Of a stretch of DNA of 64,000 nucleotides, positions 33,266 to 44,348 are shown one piece after another. Numbering within the stretch: position 1 is the stretch's first letter; each line of letters starts with the position of its first letter. Source of the DNA: Oidiodendron maius Zn (taxonomy: Eukaryota; Ascomycota; Leotiomycetes; Myxotrichaceae). The notes beneath the pieces were generated by a model that saw nothing but the letters and a program-made list of their open reading frames with translations, was not told the origin of the DNA and did no database searches. Location of the stretch: contig KN832878.1 of assembly GCA_000827325.1 (NCBI GenBank), forward strand, positions 1,488,001 to 1,552,000, in the 5' to 3' direction. Position numbers and translations under genes: made by a program.

Positions 33266-34096
33266 GTTGAGAGATGTGTCTCATCGCTCGAACAGCATGT
33301 GTTTTCGCCTGAGAGCACCATGTACTTGACAATCTGGTGACCAATTTTCTGTTCCAATTGCCTTATGCTACCACATAAATTCAGTGCGGAATTCCACTCC
33401 AAGCCTACACGCCTCCAGGTCCACAAGCTCCCTACGTCAATAGTTTAGTATGATAACCGGAGCCCATTTGACCTAGCGATTTCGTGCCTTCTGCTGCACC
33501 TCCCCGTCAGGTTCAGTAGCACCATTCTTGGGGCGAAACGGCACTCACGTGGGATTAGAGACGTTTTGAATAAGAATCGTGCCCCCGCGATATGCACTGG
33601 AGCTGAAATGTCAACTTGTCGCTCCTGTGTGGAGTGCAGCGACAGAAGGTCTGCAAATTTCCGCCCTTGTCAGAAGTCTCCGAGCGTATATAAGTTACGT
33701 CGCTGCCTTTAGTTACCCTGCACTCTTAGCAGGGGTTTCTAGCGTATCCAGCAACCGCGCTTTCATAGCCTCCACCTGGTATGCTACGTATAAAGCACGA
33801 CGATTCAGATTCTTCCATGTGAGGCAAGAAGATAGACATTCTTGATGATACTTCACTATGTTGGGCAGATTCGGCCGCATTTTCTAGGCGAACAAGAATG
33901 ACTCTGGCGCAATTGTCACCTGGAATATAGCTTTAAAAGCGGCAATTACACTTGTCCTGCTTGCGACAAGCTTGAAATTTCATATTGGAGCCCCGGAAAA
34001 TGACATAGCCGAACACGGCACTATTGGCAGCGTGTACTGCGGCACACAACCAGACGTGCCGAAGGCGAAACGAGATGCGATTATGCTTGTCTCATT
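33266..34096. promoter_or_regulatory. Divergent promoter, activator / repressor pair
   Basis: About 830 bp between the two regulatory genes. The right part may be 5' leader of the repressor gene, whose start codon is not certain. No perfect copy of the known qa/qut activator palindrome was found by eye. Confidence 0.4.
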
Positions 34097-36881
34097 GTGT
34101 TCTATGGAATCAGGCATTCTCAAGTCAGGCTGCAGCCATGCGCAAGAAAACCAACACGGTCTCTGATAACGCTCTCTAAACTCAGACATATCTCCTCAGT
34201 CATCCCTGCGACTGAAACGAACGGAGGAATAGCGCCGGGGAATTCTAACAGGCATAATCATATGGAGACGAGAAATCCTTATAGCAGTCCCATATCAGGG
34301 ATAATACCGATCAAACCACTTTCTTCATCGAAGGCAGGACGACCGAGCTCGTCAGAGTCGGATCGGACTCGTAAGGAATCTTCGGTGCGAACCTCCAGGG
34401 CGTTTGCGCCGAACGCCTCAATCGTCCTCGTTGGAATTCGAGGGTGTGGCAAGACATCTCTGGGATACATAGCTGCGAGGGTCCTCGGGTGGCGCCTCGT
34501 AGAGGCTGATGATGAATTTGAAACGATGGCCGGGCTTTCCCGTGCACAATTTCTGAAGAACACAGGGCACAATGCAGAGGAATACCGGAAGCAAGAGAGG
34601 CAGGTAATGGAATCTATCCTGTCTAAAAATGAAAAGGATGCTGTTATTGTTTGCGGTATTGGAAGTATTGAGTCGCACGGCCAGATGCTCCTGAGAAAGT
34701 ACGCCATTAGCCATCCGGTCATACATATTGTCCGGGAGACGGAACGTGTCAGGGAATGGCTTCGAATACCCAAGGAAGACAACCTCGTACAGCGTCTAGA
34801 GCAGAGTGATCGCAAGAACCGTATCTGCTCCAACTTCGAATTTTACAACCTGTTCGATGGTGGGTCTGAACCTAATATACGTCATGGGAGCGACTCTCGA
34901 GACGGAGTGTCAGGCCCAGGTAGACGTTCCCCACCATATGCTGGTACCTTACAGCGAACCCAGCAGGACTTCATCAGATTTATCAATTTGATCATGGGAT
35001 TTCAAGATCTATCACGTCGGGTACTTGACTCCAAGATTTCAGCTGCAGCGGCTTCGCCTGTCGAACCCATATATACGTACGCACTATCCGTGGAATTCTC
35101 CCAGGTAGGCTGCGCAGATATAGATATCACCGAGCTTGAATGCGGCGCCGATGCGGTCGAACTTGAAATCTGCGCATCCGATGTCCTAGGGCAGTCTGTC
35201 ACTGCCGAATCAACGTGGATCACGCAGCTTAGCAAGCAGTTTGCAATTCTCAGGCGCGAAGTTGCCGCGCCAATCATCTATCACGTCAATATGAATTCCT
35301 TTCGCCAAATGCCAGATGAGAGTCGGCCATTACGAGACGAGATTTATCTAGAATTGCTCCATCTGGGTCTCCGGATGGGTGCCGAGTTTGTGACCGTGGA
35401 TATGAATGTCAAGTCCGCGGGAGAGATTCTAGGTGTGAAAGGATCAACAAAGGTAATAGGGGATTATTTGGAAATCAATCCGAATAAACAAGGTTGGGAT
35501 GACCCAGGGAGGCTTGAAATGTACCGGAGAGCAGCCCAGCTACAATTTGATCTCGTTCGCATGAGCCAATTTGCAGGTTCCGAAGAGGATAATGTTGCCA
35601 TACGACGATTTCGTCAGAAGCTGGCACTCCTACAGGGGGTTCGACCTCCACTAATTGCGTACAACTTGGGCCGATTGGGGCGAGCTTCCATGTGTTGCAA
35701 CACCATTCTTACAGCTGTAACGCATCCTTCGCTGCGGGGCCTTCACGGCCGTAAACACCATCATGCTCTTCTTACGATGCAGGAGGCATCAAAGATGACG
35801 TATGACCTAGGTTTACTTGACCCAATGCACTTCTATATCTTTGGAGCCAGCATACAGTATAGCCTTTCTCCAGCGATGCACAATGCGGGCTATCAAGTCT
35901 CTGGCCTGCCCTATCAGTACCAAATCTACCAGTCGTCTAGCATCAGGGTTCTTGATACTCTACTAAATGACCCGTCTTTTGGGGGAGGTGCGGTCAGTCT
36001 CCCTTTTAAAATCGAAGTTCTCAAGCAGCTGGCCTCCATGAGTGCCGAAGCAAAGGCTATTGGGGCTGTGAACACAATTCTTCCTATCAGGCCTGGGACA
36101 GGTGATGCTACCAGAAACCCCGACAGCCAAACCAATCGCATAACTGGCTGGTATGGTGACAACACTGACTGGATTGGCATCACAACTTGTGTTCGACGGC
36201 ACCTGTCCCCGGCAAACATTATTAGACCTTGGACATCATGCTTAGTTCTTGGGGCGGGCGGGATGGCACGAGCTGCAATCTATGCGTTGATCAGACTTGA
36301 CGTCCCCAATATATTCATATGGAATAGGACCGTGTCAAAAGCAGAACAACTTGCCGCTCATTTCAACGAGGTGGCAACAAACTTTAGGACTGCCGCGCGT
36401 CTAACCAGCGCTAGGAATGTGAGGCACCGAATCATGGTGATAAAAACTATGAGTGATCCCTGGCCTGTGGAATACGAGCAGCCCACAATTATTATCTCCT
36501 GTATTCCTGCGCACAGTATCGATGGCTCGCCCGCTGCAAATATAACACTGCCTACTGCTTGGCTGCAGAGTTTTAATGGAGGCGTCATTGTCGAGGCAAG
36601 CGTTGGGAAACTCCCCGTCAGAAATTTCCTACTGACATTTGTTGGCGTAGCTCGCGTACAAGCCGCTCATCACACCACTGATTGTACAGGTAGAGGAGTT
36701 GAGGGAAGCTGGACGACCGTGGGTTGCGGTCAACGGTCTTGAAGTTCTGCCGGAACAAGGTATTGCTCAGTTTCAACTCCTGACTAACAGGACGGCTCCA
36801 CGGCAGTGTATGAGAGCCGAGGTTCTTCGAAATTATAGAGGTGAGAAGGACCAGCACATTAAAATGTCAATCTATAGATGA
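34097..36881 (+). CDS. qutR: AROM-derived quinate repressor
   Basis: It is a catalytically decayed relative of the last three domains of the pentafunctional AROM protein that represses quinate genes by acting on the activator. Exons 34097-36595 and 36651-36881 give about 909 aa. The single intron starts GCAAGC and ends TAG (GC-AG type); the splice restores [13 protein letters not shown]-like sequence leading to [15 protein letters not shown]. Domains: shikimate-kinase-like with P-loop GIRGCGKTS (residues ~110-240), type I dehydroquinase-like (~310-570), and shikimate-dehydrogenase-like (~600-900, with [38 protein letters not shown]). In the dehydroquinase part the usual catalytic His-containing block reads [10 protein letters not shown] and the Schiff-base Lys position reads VRMSQFAG (Arg), so this domain should be dead. 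The ATG is uncertain; a later Met (METRNPYS) is an alternative. Confidence 0.88.
36596..36650 (+). other. GC-AG intron in the repressor gene
   Basis: The donor is GCAAGC directly after a GAG codon, a CTGAC branch-like block lies near 36631, and the acceptor is GTAG. Without this splice the conserved C-terminal shikimate-dehydrogenase segment is out of frame. Confidence 0.8.
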
Positions 36882-37267
36882 AATCAGATTAGGACCCCGG
36901 AAAGTAGATCGTTCCGATGTCTCAAGAGACAAATCCACGCCCTCACACTACCTCCTACGAAGATACCAGATCATCTATAATACTGTCTGTGGACTCACAA
37001 CTTGCCTATCACGGCTTATAGTACATAAATATAATAACTGAAACCTATTTTCTTGGTTGTTGGCATGGGAAATGGTATAATGCATGTCCCGAAGGCGCAA
37101 CTTCACAGCAGAGCATTATCTATACATTCAGATGGTGTCTCATTTTAAGAGCCACTCCCCAGATACATGATCATCGGTGCTATCTAGTCATTCTCATCGA
37201 CTCTTGTATATGCTCGTCAATCGTTCTTTGAGACTCTTACTCTCTTTCTCGGAATAGCGTAGAAAAT

Positions 37268-37590
37268 ATGACGGCAACGCCGCGGTCCAGAGAGCACTCG
37301 CCGTGACGTCGTTCTGCGGGGCTATCGACTCGCAGGCCCATCGTTATCACTTCATTCTAGGCTTGCTGATGACTTGCCGGATCTATCTGATGAAGTAATT
37401 GACTTTAATGGGATTTGTTTCTCAGGAGTCCAGGATGGTTTTGTCTCGACAGATGATATGCAGGGCTCGTTGTATGGGTTAATACAACCTGTATGAGATG
37501 CAGATAGGGTGACTAGGCATTAAAATGACTTCCTTTTCCTTGGTCTAAATCCCATATCTCATCTCTGATGTACTGTATCTCGTAGTCAAT
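37268..37590 (+). pseudogene. Truncated duplicate of the 3' end of the Zn2Cys6 gene at 46.2-48.8 kb
   Basis: The stretch GCCGCGGTCCAGAGAGCACT near 37287 through CATCGTTATCAC matches the start of the last exon at about 48309-48380. It then jumps over roughly 270 bp present in the intact gene and resumes at CTATCTGATGAAGTAATTGA, matching 48679 onward through the stop and into the 3' flank (CTTCCTTTTCCTTGGTC). No upstream exons are present. The intact copy carries several TpG->TpA changes relative to this fragment. Confidence 0.82.
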
Positions 37591-38046
37591 GTTATTTTCA
37601 ATATCTGCTTGATATTTAGATGAACTGGTACGTCGCAAATTATCCATATATGCCACTAATACAAATAGCTTTCGATCAACCCAGGTCTGAATTGTCTTAA
37701 ACAGTTGAATATTGTCACGTACAATGTTTCAAAGCTGATACCTGGAGGCCTTAATATCCTTCTTAATCTGCCTCATAAGCCCCCAAACGCCACGCTCTCC
37801 ACTAAGCCCTCCGCAATTTAGCTCTAAGCTATTCCCTTATATAGTATATATTAACTAAATATCTAAGACTAGCTCTAGTATAGTATAAGTATATAGGAAA
37901 TAGAAGATAATGGTCTCTATATTTATAAGACTAAATGCTACCCTTTAAGGGTTAGCTATCCCTTCTTATTTATAATTATTAGGGAATCTCTATAGCTTTA
38001 TTAACGATTATTTATAATACTAAAGTCCAATATTATTAATAGTTCT
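37591..38046. other. AT-rich flank with a decayed antisense coding remnant
   Basis: Between 37560 and 37810 the complement reads like a protein (GLMRQIKKDIKASRYQL, WVDRKLFVLVAYMDNL) but with an in-frame stop. From 37820 the DNA is very AT-rich. I cannot name the source gene. Confidence 0.35.
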
Positions 38047-38296
38047 TAATCAGAGGTTCAGTATTGCACAGGTTGCAGTTAGGAATCAAAGTGAAACTCA
38101 GTTATATTGACTATTGAGTAATACAGAGACAACTGAGGGGATTAGACTACAGAACACAACGCTTATTATATACCTGCTTATGTGGCAACATGCGTAAGTC
38201 ATTACGACTATACAGTCATATACTATTGCATATATTGCTACTAATCCTGAGACATCGTGACATATGTACTTGAAGCCCTAGTCAATAATAGTCTAA
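38047..38296 (+). repeat. Solo-LTR-like repeat, copy B
   Basis: It starts CAGAGGTTCAGTATTGCACA, continues with GGTGAAACTCAGTTATATTG and CAGAGACAACT, and ends near GAAGCCCTAGTCAATA, the reverse complement of the TGTTGAC end in copy A. Confidence 0.65.
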
Positions 38297-38302
38297 TATT
38301 TA

Positions 38303-38610
38303 TTCTTGAAGCAGAGGTTTAGTAGTGCATAGGTTGTAGTTGGATATCAAGGTGAAACTCATTTATATTATAGGCTTTTGGTATAGCAGAATGCCGAAAG
38401 CAGTAGGTAAAGTGAGTGATACAGAGACAACTTAAGGAACCTCCTTAGGAGTGCAATACAGTCCTTATATACATGCTTCCAGTCTATAGGACTTGTAAGC
38501 TCTATATGCAAGCTCAATGCAAGAGGACTAAGCACTCAATGCATAGGCTCTGTGCGTGTATCAGTGCTGTATCGCCTTTCATATGCTTGAGGCCCTAATA
38601 TCGGTCAACA
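38303..38610 (+). repeat. Solo-LTR-like repeat, copy C
   Basis: It carries the same block order (AGGTTTAGTAGTGCATAGG, GGTGAAACTCA, AGAATGCCGAAAGCAGTAGG, CAGAGACAACTT) and ends GAGGCCCTAATATCGGTCAACA. Confidence 0.7.
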
Positions 38611-38781
38611 TTTATTAAAGAATATTTAGAGGTTTATAAACAATTAATTGGATTCTAAGTTAGAGTATTAGCCTTAGTATTTAGAACTTATTATATAAGC
38701 CTGAAAAATATAGAGAATAGAGTATAAATAGAGAGAGAGAGAGGTATATAATAGGACTACTACTAGATAGAGCCTATAAAG

Positions 38782-39068
38782 AGTCTTGAGCGGAGGTTCA
38801 GGTTAATGCGCAGGTTATAGTTGGATATCAGGGTGAAACTCAGTTATATTGACTATAGGCTTACGGCATAGCAGAATGCCGAAAGTAGTAGGTAAAGAGA
38901 GTGATGCAGAGACAACTAATTAAGCACAGCTACACTGGAGTAAAGGCCCCTTTATATGGACCTATTCAACCTCTTATTAACTCACATGAATCCTCTGAAT
39001 CCTAGATCCTGAAGGATATCCTGAATCCTGAAGGATGTGTCATGCGTGATTGAGGCCCTGATCAATAG
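38782..39068 (+). repeat. Solo-LTR-like repeat, copy D
   Basis: It carries GTCTTGAGCGGAGGTTCAGG, GGTGAAACTCAGTTATATTG, AGAATGCCGAAAGTAGTAGG and CAGAGACAACT, and ends GAGGCCCTGATCAATAGAAT. Confidence 0.7.
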
Positions 39069-40060
39069 AATGTATAGACAAATATCAGGGGAAAACCCCC
39101 TGAACCCCCTCTTATAGCTAGTAGCAGAAGAAAAACGGTCTATCTATATAATAATAGTCTATATAAAAGTATTTCTTTCTATCTAATTGCTTATAGACAA
39201 AAACACAAGACTGCTATAGAGTAGTGCTCCTGCGGGGGGGTCGGGATTTAAGAGTCAAGCAAGCTTTCTAATTACCTAGGTACTCTCTTACAATTCTACA
39301 TCTATACGTATTACAGTACTAGCCATTGCCTATAATGGAATATGGGGCCATATAATTGTCATTACGCAGGATCGGGGACTTCTCCACAATGTCCCAGTCT
39401 CGAGCCGCTGTTGGACAGTGTTAGCAAGGTTTTTAGCTGGACAATGGCTGCTGGCCGATACGGGCCTGAAATCATTTTTACAGGTTTGCAAGGATCTTCC
39501 TCGGCCCTACTATTGATTCGACGTAAAAGTATGCTGTAGCTGAAGTCTTAATTATCGGCCTCGTTTTAGTGCCTTCGAATGCCGTAGATGATTGCCTCCG
39601 TATTGTATATTTAGGTGGTAAAAGCTCTAGTTCGGATTCCACCAGGCTCATCTGTACAATATTAACTTGTCTGTTCTTGATACTGCATACTTCATGGGTG
39701 TCTCTTCAGGGGTGACAATTCACACTATTGGCGCCTAAAAAGGCAAAATTGACAGTGCGATTCCCAAAACCAAGGAAGATACGTACCACGTGGCATAATA
39801 TTTCAATAATCCCAGTCCCCGCTCTGTTAAATGATGTGATTTCAGTCTAAAATACTATCCGGTTAACACCGCGCGTCCTTTCGTGCCTCCAGTGCTTCCG
39901 AACGTTCCGGAGACGTTCCGATGGACGCCAGGACCACTTTCAGATCAATATCATCACTATTAATTGACATCGATTTCTGTTGAAACCAGCTTATTCCTTC
40001 ATTAATAATTTCATATTTCTGCAGCATCCCCTTGAGAAATTTCATTCGCCACTCGTCGTC
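39069..40060. other. Repeat-island edge and promoter of SDR gene 1
   Basis: A small hairpin (CAGGGG AAAA CCCCCTG) lies near 39089-39106 and a G run near 39233. No gene is recognised. The direct pair ACGTTCCGGAGACGTTCCGA near 39901-39921 is 140 bp upstream of the next ATG and could be regulatory. Confidence 0.4.
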
Positions 40061-41081
40061 ATGTCTTCAGTTAAAGCAGCGAACCTATTCGATGTCAAAG
40101 GTCTCGTAGCCGTGGTAACTGGAGGTGGGACAGGCAAGTATATCCAAGCTTGTGGTCATAAGACACATCTGACATCAAGGACAGGTATTGGCCTCATGCT
40201 AGCCAAAGTCCTGGAAGAAAATGGAGCTAAAGTCTACATTGTGGGCCGTCGAATGGATGTTCTAGAGAAAGCTTCCAATGGACATGTGCGTGTCTCGAGA
40301 TGCATAGTGACTAGTTTTAAATGAGTCTTTACTGACGATTATATTCTGAAGCACGGAAATATCATCCCACTTCAAGGAGACGTAAGTAAAAAGGAAGATC
40401 TCCTGAAAATTGTGGATTTCATCACAAAAACGGACGGTTTTATCAATGCCCTGATTGTTAATCATGGAATTTTGGGTCCGGACCTAAATGATATCAACCC
40501 TGACCAGACACTCCTCGAAATGCAAGAAGTTCTCTGGAAGGCCAATGTTGACGACTTCACTAACACCTATCGTGTTAATACGTCGGCTGTATACTTCTCA
40601 ACGATCGCTTTCCTCGGCCTCTTGGAAGCTGGAAATAAGCAAGGTAACGTGGTACAGAAGAGCCAAGTAATCGCTACGGCTAGTATTGGTGGACTTGGTC
40701 GAGTGGCTCGACCTGGCATTGCCTACGTGACAAGCAAAGCCGCTGTCATTCATTTGATGAAGGTATTCGCTACTACTTTTGCGAACCATGACATTAGAAG
40801 TAATGTGATTGCTCCTGGACGTAAGTCATACGCTATGTGGTACAGAAAATTTGCTAATAAAGAAAGTATACCCCTCTGAAACGACAGAAAAAAAAATTAT
40901 CCCAAACTTTGCCCCCGATGGAGTGTTCCCGAGGGCATTAATCCCATTGCAACGACTAGGGTCTATTGAGGATATGGCTGGTGCTATCTTATACTTGACT
41001 TCACAGGCTGGAGCATTCGTCAATGGCAACGTGATTGTCACGGACGGCGGATCGTTGAGCATTTTGCCATCATCCTATTAG
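40061..41081 (+). CDS. Short-chain dehydrogenase/reductase, SDR 1
   Basis: An NAD(P)-dependent oxidoreductase, 285 aa. Exons 40061-40133, 40185-40285, 40352-40820 and 40867-41081. Intron 1 is GC-AG (donor GCAAGT); the others are GT-AG. Classical SDR marks: cofactor loop VVTGGGTGIGLMLA rebuilt across intron 1, PLQGDVS, LIVNHG in place of the usual NNAG, and the active site TASIGGLGRVARPGIAYVTSK with Ser and YxxxK. After it comes IRSNVIAPGLYPSE, restored by intron 3, and the C-terminal VTDGGSLSI. The substrate is unknown. It is the first gene of the second cluster and may oxidise or reduce a ring alcohol/ketone together with the BVMO. Confidence 0.87.
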
Positions 41082-41360
41082 ATAAACATCGGACGCAAGT
41101 CCTTCAGCATTTACCCCTAAACTGCATAAGAGCTTTATGTTGCCATTTGTCATTCATATTGAAGTTGTGAGCATCCGCTTCGCATCCTCCCCTTCTCCCA
41201 GGATAACCAGATCATAAATGATGAGCTTGCAGTCCAATTTACCGCATTAATTGTAAATTAAGATATAGTTCAAATATAGGACACTATTAGCTTGTAAGAT
41301 ATGGTGCTTTTGTACAAATTTTGTGTAGCAGAGTATATTATCCCATAATATACTATATTA
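41082..41360. other. 3' flank of SDR 1
   Basis: AT-rich spacer with no gene. Confidence 0.35.
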
Positions 41361-41369
41361 TAGCCATAA

Positions 41370-41930
41370 AATTATATGATCTTGATCATCCTCGTCACTC
41401 CTGTCCCAGTTCTTGTCTTCTCCACTGTTGCTATTATCCTCAGAGTCTCTGACTTTACTATCAAAGTCTCCGTCCTTGTTCTCAAGAAAATAGATGTTCT
41501 GAGATGGCGCGCTACAGAGCGTTGGAATGTCCAAGTAACTGAGATCTCTACCCGTATCTTCTTCAAGTTTGAACTTCTCATATATATATCTCCTTGAATG
41601 ACATCAGCAATTTCAAGTGCAACCTGACGATTCACTTGCTCATTCTCATCCTTCTGTGCTTGCTGCTGGATTATAGACCAGTAGTACATTTCCACAGGCG
41701 TCGCAGTCGGCTTCTTGTATCGTCAGCGTTCTCTTTCCCATTGTGGTTCATTGCATTCTCCTAATCGCTTTCATCTTTGAGCTCGCCCATGGGCTCTACT
41801 GATTCGGACAGAAGACCTCGCAGTTCTATCCGCGGCAATTCTCTCATGCTAAGCCATGCGATGGCATGCTTCAAAGGCTGTGGCTTCGCTCGGATTTCGC
41901 AAGTCATACTTAACTAATATTGACAATGTT
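41370..41930 (-). pseudogene. Degenerate gene for an acidic protein, unidentified
   Basis: On the complement, three protein-like blocks follow one another in shifting frames: KHAIAWLSMRELPRIEL, then QVNRQVALEIADVIQG, then FKLEEDTGRDLSYLDIPTL followed by an Asp/Glu-rich tail. An in-frame TAG lies near 41772, and the shift from the second to the third block falls in a TATATATA run near 41583. This is a disabled coding remnant. I do not recognise the family. Confidence 0.42.
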
Positions 41931-42663
41931 TTATACGGTTCAAATCGCTCCGCTCAGCTTTCCAGAGGTTGTATTGCGCAACTTCCAATGCAAGCTGTGG
42001 ACGGAGACAATTACTTTTTGCCCAATTTTCTGTAACGCCGGTCATGATCTTCACGAAATGGGTGTGATCACCTGTCATAAGGATGTCATTCGAAATGCCT
42101 AGTACAGACAAAGTGGGTCAGGTCTTTATCACGTACTCGCTCGAACGTCATCAGAACTAGTTCCAGCAACTGAGGCGCATCATCAAGGACCAAACGCCTC
42201 GTGAAAGGAGAAGGGAAGCTACATCGAGATTGTCAACTTGGAAAGGAGAGGCTTTCACCGAAGCTATGGACGGCTTAGGGAGACAATAGGCTTCCAGCAA
42301 TGATATTGGATCAGACACGACCGGTGAATAAGGTTATAGTACTCTTAGCCCACCGTTATATGGTTGGTGCAGGTCTGATTCTGAGCTTCTAATGTCAACT
42401 GCTTCTGTCGCGAACACAGTAGCTTTAATAGAAACAAACTTCACAGATCTATTGAATTCATACTTAAATTCGGTCTTAATCAAGAGAGGAATGCCCTGGA
42501 TTGGATTCATAATTGATATATATTGCTGTCGCTAGAAACTCATGATTCAACAAGGCGAGAAGCTGTCATGCTACGTATTGTTTTGTACATTGTTCCAAAC
42601 GCCTGCCAGTATTGAGTTATTTCGTAGATCATCCTGTTCCGTGACGTGTAAACTGGGCATAAG
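41931..42663. other. Intergenic, no gene seen
   Basis: Open frames here are short and without recognisable domains. Some of it may be the upstream part of the degenerate gene. Confidence 0.35.
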
Positions 42664-44348
42664 CTAGAGTACCGACTTCGGAAATACCTTCATTACTTGC
42701 CTGACTCCAAGATCTGCCAATATTTCTTCTGTTCCGCCAAGGATCGCATCAAACTTGTTGGTGCGATTAAACATTTCAATCACTCGACCCATTCCCGTTT
42801 CTGTCAGGCCTCTACCGCCAAATATATTGGTGGCGATACTTGATACCTCGGTCGCACTGGTAGTTGAATAGGCCTTGAGCAGCGCGATAGGGCCGCTTAG
42901 GTATTTCCCCTGCTCCTCATAATCCATCTTACACATCTGTAAAGTAATCGACTCCAGCCACGCCTGAATGGACTCTGCTAGAGAGATCATTCGAGCAAGC
43001 CTAGGACAGGTATTAGTTAAACTTATTTAAAAACCGAGGCAAGGGCGCGCAATCTTCACTACGTACTTTTGGCGTAGGACTGGCTGCTCGATGAGCTTCT
43101 TCTTAAACGAGATTCGCTGATTGCACCATTTTAGGCACTCCTCCACAACAGCAATGCACCAGCGGGCTGTGCTACACACCATAACGAATCGTTCATGATT
43201 GAAGTTACTCATAATTACCTTGGCACCTTGATCTTCTTCGCCTAGGAGATGCGACATCGGAACCCTGACATTAGAGAATTCCACATAAGCAGTCCCAGCA
43301 CTGGTTGAGTAAGCTGTTCTGATTGTTTTTGTCTCGACCCCATGCCCGCGAGGAATGAGGAGGACCGAGATACCCTTATCGGTTCGACATGCGGTGACGA
43401 AATAGTCTGAGAACATTCCATTCGTAATCCATTTTTTAGTCCCAGTGACAATGTAACACTGTCCATCTGGCGTCTTCTGAGCTATTGTCCGCAGACCATT
43501 AACGTCGCTGCCCGCGAAGGCTTCACTGATCGCCAGGCACATTTTCTTTCGGCCAGACAAGACCTCTTCCATTACTCGTTCACGAAGATCGTCGTCTCGC
43601 AGCCACTGCTTGACCGCGGTTAAGCTAATGCATACCCCGCCCATAAGCCCATCTTGGAAACCTATCAAATAATAAGTATGAAGTATCAAATAGAAGGGCC
43701 TATATTGAAAATAAGACCATAGAGGAAGTAAAACTTGCCTCTAGTATGACTACGGGAGAATTCTTGAGTGAGAATCAGGTCATGAAAGTAGTCGAACTCT
43801 CTCCCGTTGATGACGCCACCTAGTAGCCTCCGGCTGTAAAGATGTTCTCCAGGTCCTAATCGCATGGCCAAAATGTTCGTCTCAGCCAATTTATTGAGGA
43901 GCTTCTGACTGATATAGGTTCCATCAAGTTCCTTCTCCCGAGCTTCGGGGTTGACATTCTCGGCAAAAAATCTACGAACCGCTTTCTGAAACTTCCGGTG
44001 ACCTTGAGTGTAGTAGGGACTACAAAAACGTGCTCGCAGCCATAAGGGTTCCGCATAAGGAACAGAGCTTAAATCCTGGAGGTTCGTGGGGATTATCTCT
44101 TCCTTCTCACCCTGTAGAACACCGACGATCAGCTGAGGCCGATATTTGTTGAGAACTTCAGCACGGTGAAGATTGAAGAAATCGACAGTCACATCCTTTC
44201 CCGCACTCTGTGCAAGAACAACACACCCCCCAGGGTGGGCATCCAAGAAACCTGTTAAATCATAAGCACAATGGTCAATGATACACCAGCAATCCTCGGG
44301 TGTGTTATGATTGGCTACCTCATTGCGTGAGAGTGTACGGAGCGACAT
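42664..44348 (-). CDS. Acyl-CoA dehydrogenase with N-terminal cytochrome b5 domain
   Basis: A flavoprotein predicted to introduce an alpha-beta double bond in an acyl-CoA. Exons on the complement: 44348-43739, 43661-43067 and 43000-42664, total 513 aa. Intron 1 is GC-AG (donor GCAAGT) and rebuilds THTRGFQDGLMGG; intron 2 is GT-AG. Residues 1-75 are a cytochrome b5 heme domain with the axial-His motifs LDAHPGG and NLHRAEVL. Then come the acyl-CoA dehydrogenase N domain, the middle beta domain (ISEAFAGSDVNGLRT, GTKKWITNGMFSDYF) and the C-terminal helical domain (AISLAES-like region, NIFGGRGLTETG, ILGGTEEILADLG with the catalytic-base region). This fusion is known in fungi. Here it would fit beta-oxidation of a ring-opened acid. 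Confidence 0.9.
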
